Source: Spirochaetia bacterium (GTDB lineage: Bacteria > Spirochaetota > Spirochaetia > Treponematales > Treponemataceae). Taken from it: a stretch of DNA of 10,827 nt. The DNA lies in assembly GCA_900769325.1 (NCBI GenBank), contig CAAGGF010000023.1:1-10827 (forward strand), written 5' to 3'. Below are positions 6,477-10,827 of the stretch, piece after piece. Numbering within the stretch: position 1 is the stretch's first letter; the number at the start of each line of letters is the position of its first letter. The notes beneath the pieces are model-generated. The model worked only from the letters and a program-made list of their open reading frames with translations. It was not told the origin of the DNA and did not search any database. The translations under genes and the position numbers were made by a program.

Positions 6477-7090
6477 TTTTAAAAATCGTTCTTTTGTGTC
6501 TTTTGACAATTGTTGTAAGTTCGCTTTTGTTTTTTCTTGTATATGTTTTTGTTCCGGCTGTAAAAAAGCAGACAAAAGTTCAGGAGAACATGATTTTTTC
6601 AAACATTGAAACTTCTCTTTTTAATGTTTTTCATGCCAGTGAAAATTACAGAAAGCCTGTAAAAAAAGCGTTTGTCTTGTGTTCGTGCAATAAAAATTTT
6701 TCAAACGATTCGCAGATGTATAAAACAGCAGGTTCTTCTTGTTCTGTCGTTGCATCTTCAAAATCATCTGTAAATGACTGCCGGTTTTCCTGTATAGGTT
6801 TAGGTGACTGTCAGAAAGTCTGTCCTCAAGGTGCAATCATGATAAAAAACAAAACTGCAATAATTTCATCTTTATGCAGGGGATGCGGAAACTGTGTCAA
6901 CGCTTGTCCTAAAAATGTTATCAAACTTTTTCCTATATCAGAAACTTTTGATACTCTCTGCAAAAATCAAGATGACACTATGACAACTTGTTCGGAAAAA
7001 GAAAAAAACATGCAAATACAATTTCCTGAACAAAATTACTTTAAATTATGGCAATCTTGTTATAAAATATTCAGCAGAAAAAATAAATAA
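6473..7090 (+). CDS. rnfB: RnfB-like ferredoxin subunit lacking the N-terminal 4Fe-4S domain
   Basis: A 205-residue protein: membrane anchor about 5-27, then a cytoplasmic part. KKAFVLC (64-70) and Cys90 match the RnfB block between its first and second Fe-S domains. Two cubane clusters follow: Cys103/107/113/117 (CRFSCIGLGDCQKVCP), with the family signature CxGLGDC, and Cys135/138/141/145 (CRGCGNCVNACP). Canonical RnfB also has a CGxCGYxGC-containing 4Fe-4S domain between the anchor and this region. Here only about 35 residues lie there and none is Cys. The C-terminal 50 residues are polar with no clear motif. A strong CCGGAGG Shine-Dalgarno sequence lies inside the end of rnfA, and the genes overlap as ATGA. 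In known complexes RnfB accepts electrons from ferredoxin; that role is plausible here. Confidence 0.87.
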   Translation: MILKIVLLCLLTIVVSSLLFFLVYVFVPAVKKQTKVQENMIFSNIETSLFNVFHASENYRKPVKKAFVLCSCNKNFSNDSQMYKTAGSSCSVVASSKSSVNDCRFSCIGLGDCQKVCPQGAIMIKNKTAIISSLCRGCGNCVNACPKNVIKLFPISETFDTLCKNQDDTMTTCSEKEKNMQIQFPEQNYFKLWQSCYKIFSRKNK

Positions 7091-7104
7091 TATTTCGGCG
7101 TCAA

Positions 7105-9099
7105 ATGGAAGTTTTGGATTTCTCTTTTTCTATCAATTTTTCCTCATACGATTTTAATTCTGTAAAGCAGATAGAATCTCATTACCAGAATTTCATAAAG
7201 CCTATAATGAAATTTCTTTTTTCAAACCCGGAATTTTCTCTTTCACTTTCTTTTAACGGAACAGAACTTCAATATCTTAGAAAAAAACATCAGGATTTTA
7301 TAAAAATTCTTCATCAGCTTGTTGCAAGAAAACAGCTTGAGCTTTACGGAAACGGTTTTTACAATCCTGTTTTTCCGCTTATTTTTCCAATCGACAGAAC
7401 AGGACAGATTGATTTATTTTCTTCAGAAGTAAGGCTTTCTTGCGGAAAAAGGCCTCGTGGAATTTCTTTATGTGCTTCAAGTTGGGATTCAAGCCTTCTT
7501 TCAACTTTTTATTCGTGCGGAATTGAATATGTTCTTCTCGATGAAAGCCTTATTCCGCCTGATAAAAATATTTTTATTCCGCTTTTTATGTCAGATAAAG
7601 GCCGTTTTATAAATATAATTCCAATTTACAGGAGTTTAAAACCGTCATTATCTTTAGAACCGGAACAGTTTATTTCAGATGTAAAGAAAAAAATAAATTC
7701 TACAGTAAAAAAATCTCAGATTCAGTATGTTGAACAGATTACAGAAAAAGCGGCCGTTCACATTGAATTTACGCCTGTTGAATTCCTTCAATTTTTAAAT
7801 GACGGCTGGTTTTCTAAATTCCTTTTGCAAAAAAACGAAAATATCGAAATTTTAACTTCATCTGCCATTGTAAAAAATATTTCGGAAAGAGTTCCTGTTT
7901 ATATTCCGGCGGGAATCAGTAGCGAAGTTTCTCAGTGGGCATTCATTCCGTATAAACCTGTAAAAAATCAGTCTTCTTCGCTAAAAACCATTCACGATTT
8001 TCTTCAGATTTATCCCCAAAGTCATGCACTTTACGACAGAATGCTTTATCTAAGCCTTTTAGTAAATCAAAGTCACGGAGACAGGCTTCGCAAAAAATCT
8101 GCGCGTGAAAAACTCTGGCAGGCACAAAATGGGGCTGGGTTTGTGTGTACTTCAAAAGGCGCTTTTGTAAATTCAACTTACAGGCAGAATGCATACAAAT
8201 TTCTTTCTGAAGCAGAAAAAATTCTTCGCGGATGCAGCGATTTTTCAGAATCATTGGTTTCTTTTGATTACAATGTTGACGGTATAAAAGAATATGTTTG
8301 CCGGATGCAGAATTATTTTGCAGTCATCGCTTTAAAAGGCGGCTCAATTCGTGAATTTGATATAATGCAGAATTCAGGAAACTATGCTGACAATCTTAAC
8401 CGCATAAAAGAATTTGAAGGTTCTACTGACGATTACGAACGCGGACTTTTTATCGATCATCTTTTTACGGACGAAGAATTTGACGATTATCTTGAAAATA
8501 AATCTGCGGCAAACGGAATTTTTTCGAGGGCAATTTTTTCAGAAGTAAAATTTTCTGCTTCTAGAAAGGAAGTACTTCTTTCTGCAGCAAAAAATTTCAG
8601 AAAAAATCAAAAAGTTCTTTTAAAAAAGAAATATATCGCGTATTCAAGCGGCATGATGATTCAGTATATTTTAAAAAATGAAAGTGCACAGACTTTAAAA
8701 GCGAAATTTGTTGTTGAAACAAGTTTTGCTCAGACAAATTTCAATGAAACTGATTTTAATGCCTTTAAACTTGAAATAATCGCAAATGATGAAAAAAAAG
8801 AAATTGACACAAAACAAAGTTCAAGGGCAATTTCATCTTCAGGGCTTTTGCATGATGTAGAAGGCTTTCAGATTACAGATACAGATAATTCCATTTCGTT
8901 TGTATTTGAACCTAATGAATCATGTGCTCTTTGTTTTGAACCGATTATTTTCCGCCGTCCTGATTATTTTTCTGGTGAATTAGTTCCTGCCGGAATGACT
9001 TTTTCAAATGCAATGTCCTGGGAAGTAAATTTAGAGCCTGGTATGGAGATGGAAAAAACTATTAATTTCACGATAATAAATCAGCATAAAAAAAAGTAA
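7105..9099 (+). CDS. GH57 4-alpha-glucanotransferase-like protein, probable pseudoenzyme
   Basis: A 664-residue protein collinear with GH57 4-alpha-glucanotransferases. Landmarks are the glycine/tyrosine block LELYGNGFYNPVF (78-90) with PIDRTGQ (95-101), RPRGI (116-120), SCGIEYVLLDES (137-148), VYIPAGISSEVSQWA (265-279) resembling the YLPtgSYxEMxEW block, and DYERGLFIDHLF (443-454), typical of the C-terminal DUF1926-like domain. Catalytic features are missing. The nucleophile Glu of the LxERxWEP block aligns with Ala124 in SLCASSWD. No DDGEKFG-like acid/base block follows. The N-terminal HNHQP histidines are replaced by SINFSSY. The QCNDAYWHG-type block reads QNGAGFVCTS (341-350). No signal peptide is seen. 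It starts 14 nt after rnfB without an obvious Shine-Dalgarno sequence. Family membership is likely; enzymatic activity is not. Confidence 0.82.
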   Translation: MEVLDFSFSINFSSYDFNSVKQIESHYQNFIKPIMKFLFSNPEFSLSLSFNGTELQYLRKKHQDFIKILHQLVARKQLELYGNGFYNPVFPLIFPIDRTGQIDLFSSEVRLSCGKRPRGISLCASSWDSSLLSTFYSCGIEYVLLDESLIPPDKNIFIPLFMSDKGRFINIIPIYRSLKPSLSLEPEQFISDVKKKINSTVKKSQIQYVEQITEKAAVHIEFTPVEFLQFLNDGWFSKFLLQKNENIEILTSSAIVKNISERVPVYIPAGISSEVSQWAFIPYKPVKNQSSSLKTIHDFLQIYPQSHALYDRMLYLSLLVNQSHGDRLRKKSAREKLWQAQNGAGFVCTSKGAFVNSTYRQNAYKFLSEAEKILRGCSDFSESLVSFDYNVDGIKEYVCRMQNYFAVIALKGGSIREFDIMQNSGNYADNLNRIKEFEGSTDDYERGLFIDHLFTDEEFDDYLENKSAANGIFSRAIFSEVKFSASRKEVLLSAAKNFRKNQKVLLKKKYIAYSSGMMIQYILKNESAQTLKAKFVVETSFAQTNFNETDFNAFKLEIIANDEKKEIDTKQSSRAISSSGLLHDVEGFQITDTDNSISFVFEPNESCALCFEPIIFRRPDYFSGELVPAGMTFSNAMSWEVNLEPGMEMEKTINFTIINQHKKK

Positions 9100-9117
9100 T
9101 TCATAAAATAAGTCTGA

Positions 9118-9146
9118 TTGAAATAAAAATTGTTTGATATTATATT
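9118..9146 (+). promoter_or_regulatory. Promoter of pgk
   Basis: TTGAAA (9118-9123, 5 of 6 to consensus) and TATATT (9141-9146, 5 of 6) are separated by exactly 17 nt. A start near 9153 would give a leader of about 175 nt before the pgk ATG. No terminator separates it from the upstream gene, so read-through from the operon is also possible. Confidence 0.65.
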
Positions 9147-9155
9147 TAATATCAA
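9134..9155. promoter_or_regulatory. Palindrome over the pgk -10 box, candidate operator
   Basis: TTGATATTA (9134-9142) and TAATATCAA (9147-9155) are perfect 9-bp inverted copies around TATT. The palindrome covers the -10 box and reaches the probable start site. A dimeric repressor bound here would block polymerase. Being wholly AT-rich, it could also be a chance palindrome. Confidence 0.4.
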
Positions 9156-9171
9156 TGAATATAGGGAGTGT

Positions 9172-9210
9172 AATAAAAACTTTGCCTAAAATGGCGTCAA
9201 AGTTTTTATT
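9172..9210 (+). repeat. pgk leader hairpin 1
   Basis: AATAAAAACTTTG (9172-9184) pairs perfectly with CAAAGTTTTTATT (9198-9210): a 13-bp stem with loop 9185-9197, which can add CC/GG pairs inside. The right arm ends in T-rich sequence followed by CAC, so weak terminator activity is possible. Confidence 0.8.
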
Positions 9211-9213
9211 CAC

Positions 9214-9232
9214 AAGTTTGCGTTGCAAACTT
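9214..9232 (+). repeat. pgk leader hairpin 2
   Basis: AAGTTTGC (9214-9221) and GCAAACTT (9225-9232) form a perfect 8-bp stem with a GTT loop, only 3 nt after hairpin 1. No T tract follows. Confidence 0.78.
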
Positions 9233-9244
9233 CCTTATTAATAT

Positions 9245-9274
9245 TGCTGTTTCTCATTTCATTGCGAAACAGCA
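9245..9274 (+). repeat. pgk leader hairpin 3
   Basis: TGCTGTTTC (9245-9253) and GAAACAGCA (9266-9274) form a perfect 9-bp stem around a 12-nt loop. It ends one nucleotide before hairpin 4 begins. Confidence 0.78.
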
Positions 9275-9275
9275 T

Positions 9276-9319
9276 AAAAAGTCAAATCGAAAATTGAAAT
9301 TTTCTCATTGACTTTTTTT
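9276..9319 (+). promoter_or_regulatory. Terminator-like hairpin abutting the pgk Shine-Dalgarno sequence (candidate attenuator)
   Basis: AAAAAGTCAA (9276-9285) pairs with TTGACTTTTT (9308-9317), 10 bp. An inner stem, GAAAAT (9289-9294) with ATTTTC (9299-9304), stacks inside, and seven T residues run 9313-9319. The next bases, GGAG (9320-9323), are the pgk ribosome-binding site. Folding could therefore end transcription before pgk or affect ribosome access. The A/T-rich stem makes strong termination uncertain. No competing anti-terminator fold was identified. Confidence 0.5.
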
Positions 9320-9328
9320 GGAGAAATT

Positions 9329-10600
9329 ATGATTAAAACAGTAAAAGATGTTGATTTAAAAGGCAAACGCATTATCATGCGTGTTGATTTTAACGTTCCG
9401 ATGAAAGACGGCGTTGTTCAGGATGACACTCGTATTATGGCAGCGCTTCCTACTATTAAATATATTCTTGAACAGAACCCTAGAAGCCTTGTTCTTATGA
9501 GCCATCTCGGGGACCCTAAAAAAGACGTAAAAAAGGCACAGGAAAAAGCTGAAAAAGCAGGAAAGACTTGGACAGATGCTGATGCTGAAAAATTTATCAA
9601 TGGTAAAAACCGCATGGCACCAGTTGTAAAATATTTTGCTGAAAAACTTGGAAAAGATGTTACTTTCCTTCCTGATGCTCTTGGTCAGAAAGCTGCAATT
9701 GATGCACTTCCAGAAGGTGCTGTTGCAATGCTTGAAAATGTACGCTTCCATAAAGAAGAAACTTCAAAAGATTCTGCAGAACGCGATGTAATGGCAAAAG
9801 AACTTGCTTCTTACGGTGACATTTTTGTAAACGATGCTTTCGGTACTGCTCACCGCGATCAGGCTTCTACAGCTTCTATTGCAAAATTTATGCCTGTTCC
9901 GTCTGTTGGCGGTTTCTTAATGGAAAAAGAAGTTAAATACATTCAGCCAATGGTAGAAAATCCTCCAAAGCCTCAGGTTGCAATTATTGGTGGTGCAAAA
10001 GTTTCTTCTAAAATCGCCGTTCTTGAAAGCCTTTTGAAAAATGCTTCTGCACTTGTAATTGGCGGCGGTATGGCTTATACATTCTTGAAAGCTCAAGGAC
10101 ATAAAGTCGGAATCTCTCTTGTAGAAGATGATTTTATCGATACTGCAAAAAAACTTCTTTCTGATGCAGAAGCTAAAGGCGTAAAAATTGTTCTTCCTGT
10201 TGACCATGTTGCAGCAGATAAATTTGATGCAAACGCAACTCCTGTAGCAGTTGACGGAGTTGACATTCCTGACAACCTTATGGCTATGGACGTTGGTCCT
10301 AAGACAATTGAACTTTACAAAGAAGTTCTTTCTACTGCAAAATCAATTGTATGGAACGGACCTGTTGGTGTATTTGAATTTGAAGCATTCTCTAAGGGTA
10401 CTGCAACAGTTGCTCAGCTTGTAGCAGATGCAACAGGTCGTGGTGCAATGACAGTTGTGGGTGGCGGAGATTCAGTTGCAGCCGTAAATAAATTCCACCT
10501 TGCAGACAAAATGAGCCACGTTTCAACAGGTGGCGGTGCTTCTCTTGAATTCCTTGAAGGAAAAACTCTTCCTGGAATTGCGATTCTTGCAACAAAATAA
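9329..10600 (+). CDS. pgk: Phosphoglycerate kinase
   Basis: A 423-residue cytosolic glycolytic enzyme that transfers phosphate from 1,3-bisphosphoglycerate to ADP, yielding ATP and 3-phosphoglycerate. N-domain signatures are MRVDFNVP (17-24), DDTRI (32-36), ENVRF (136-140) and the AFGTAHRDQAS block with Arg176. The nucleotide-binding side has GGAKVSSKI (221-229), NGPVGVFE (343-350), GGGDSVAAV (378-386) and STGGGASLEFLEG (399-411). ATG 9329 is chosen because GGAG lies 5 nt upstream; a TTG at 9308 in frame falls inside the leader hairpin. Two oddities are an insertion of roughly 20-25 Lys/Ala-rich residues after SHLGDP (58-63), and Asp62 where the common SHLGRP motif has a substrate-contacting Arg. 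Codon choice is more uniform than in the operon, as expected for high expression. Confidence 0.98.
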   Translation: MIKTVKDVDLKGKRIIMRVDFNVPMKDGVVQDDTRIMAALPTIKYILEQNPRSLVLMSHLGDPKKDVKKAQEKAEKAGKTWTDADAEKFINGKNRMAPVVKYFAEKLGKDVTFLPDALGQKAAIDALPEGAVAMLENVRFHKEETSKDSAERDVMAKELASYGDIFVNDAFGTAHRDQASTASIAKFMPVPSVGGFLMEKEVKYIQPMVENPPKPQVAIIGGAKVSSKIAVLESLLKNASALVIGGGMAYTFLKAQGHKVGISLVEDDFIDTAKKLLSDAEAKGVKIVLPVDHVAADKFDANATPVAVDGVDIPDNLMAMDVGPKTIELYKEVLSTAKSIVWNGPVGVFEFEAFSKGTATVAQLVADATGRGAMTVVGGGDSVAAVNKFHLADKMSHVSTGGGASLEFLEGKTLPGIAILATK

Positions 10601-10610
10601 AATTTATCTG

Positions 10611-10629
10611 TCAGTCAGTTGACTGCTGA
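10611..10629 (+). repeat. Small hairpin after pgk
   Basis: TCAG-T-CAGT and ACTG-CTGA pair around a TG loop, with one bulged T: an 8-bp stem. It lies 10 nt after the pgk stop and just before the main terminator, where it may protect the mRNA 3' end. It lacks its own T tract. Confidence 0.45.
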
Positions 10630-10632
10630 TTT

Positions 10633-10680
10633 AAAAAATGCGCTTTGAGTCTTTGTTAGGCTTTGAGCGCATTTTTTTTT
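10633..10680 (+). terminator. Intrinsic terminator of pgk
   Basis: AAAAAATGCGCT (10633-10644) pairs perfectly with AGCGCATTTTTT (10666-10677), 12 bp with a 21-nt loop, and the T tract continues to 10680. The A tract opposite the T tract suggests it may also work in the reverse direction. Confidence 0.92.
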
Positions 10681-10827
10681 GTATGGCTTTTTGAGTTCTT
10701 CTGATTTTGAGTTTTGAGTGGCGTGTGCAACGAGCTTGAGAGAATAGACACGGAAATCAATTTTCAAAAAAGGGCTGTTTAAAATTTCAAATCTATGTTA
10801 ACATTAAAACATGGGTTGGGAAGAATT
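10681..10827. other. Intergenic tail without a supported gene
   Basis: No gene is supported here. An ATG at 10811 begins a frame reading MGWEE that runs off the window, but no clear Shine-Dalgarno sequence precedes it and only five full codons are visible. TATGTT (10794-10799) is a weak -10 candidate with no matching -35. The only notable structure is repeated TTTGAGT words. Confidence 0.5.

Noticed and set aside
2431..7090. The cluster considered as Na+-NQR or as an RsxABCDGE SoxR-reducing system.
   Set aside because: No NqrA or NqrF is present; RnfB- and RnfC-type ferredoxin subunits and the C-D-G-E-A-B order indicate an Rnf lineage, and no soxR is visible.
7943..8254. Long open frame on the - strand inside the GH57-like gene.
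   Set aside because: It is a reverse-frame shadow of a gene with clear family blocks and shows no recognisable protein features.
9191..9241. A 16-codon frame (ATG 9191 to TAA 9239-9241) inside the pgk leader as a possible leader peptide.
   Set aside because: It has no Shine-Dalgarno sequence, its codons lie within two hairpin arms, and it contains no run of regulatory codons.
9308..9331. An upstream TTG start giving pgk seven extra residues.
   Set aside because: The extension falls in the leader hairpin; ATG 9329 has a well-placed GGAG and matches the usual PGK N-terminus.
10811..10827. Possible start of another + strand gene (MGWEE).
   Set aside because: Only five full codons are visible, with no ribosome-binding site or convincing promoter.

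Overview
The window is AT-rich DNA that looks like a host-associated treponeme or a close spirochaete relative. That placement is inferred from base composition, gene style and gene order; there is no rRNA or other decisive marker. All complete protein genes lie on the + strand. Only a truncated dehydrogenase at the left edge is on the - strand.

Layout. 1-82: N-terminal fragment of a lactate/malate-type dehydrogenase, reading leftwards. 97-291: an AT-rich divergent intergenic region with a tRNA promoter. 292-402: tRNA-Gly(UCC) and its intrinsic terminator. 403-566: a short spacer carrying a GC-rich inverted repeat. 567-9099: a compact run of nine co-directional genes: a DUF212/YuiD-type membrane protein, an unrecognised 461-residue membrane protein, a complete rnfCDGEAB-ordered cluster, and a GH57-like 664-residue protein. 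Several junctions overlap (14-nt, ATGA or TAATG overlaps), so most of this run is probably one operon. 9118-9328: a good promoter followed by a leader of four consecutive hairpins, the last terminator-like and ending at the Shine-Dalgarno sequence. 9329-10600: phosphoglycerate kinase, then a strong terminator. 10681-10827: no supported gene.

Main biological point. The six Rnf-like proteins are identifiable by gene order, membrane topology and conserved blocks, but nearly every cofactor motif that defines a textbook Rnf complex is absent. RnfC lacks the glycine-rich FMN/NADH loop and the ECEP block. RnfG lacks the flavinylation SGAT motif, and RnfD has only a degenerate version. RnfA lacks both membrane [2Fe-2S] cysteines and RnfE lacks one. 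RnfB lacks its N-terminal 4Fe-4S domain. Only the four cubane ferredoxin-type clusters (two in RnfB, two in RnfC) remain intact. The frames are open, tightly spaced and often overlapping, so this is not simple gene decay. I infer a divergent Rnf-derived membrane complex with reduced or altered redox chemistry, possibly with the unknown 461-residue protein as an added subunit.

The operon ends with a second apparently repurposed protein: a GH57 4-alpha-glucanotransferase-like protein that keeps the fold landmarks but has lost the expected catalytic and substrate-binding residues. The flanking dehydrogenase and pgk fit a fermentative, glycolytic organism.
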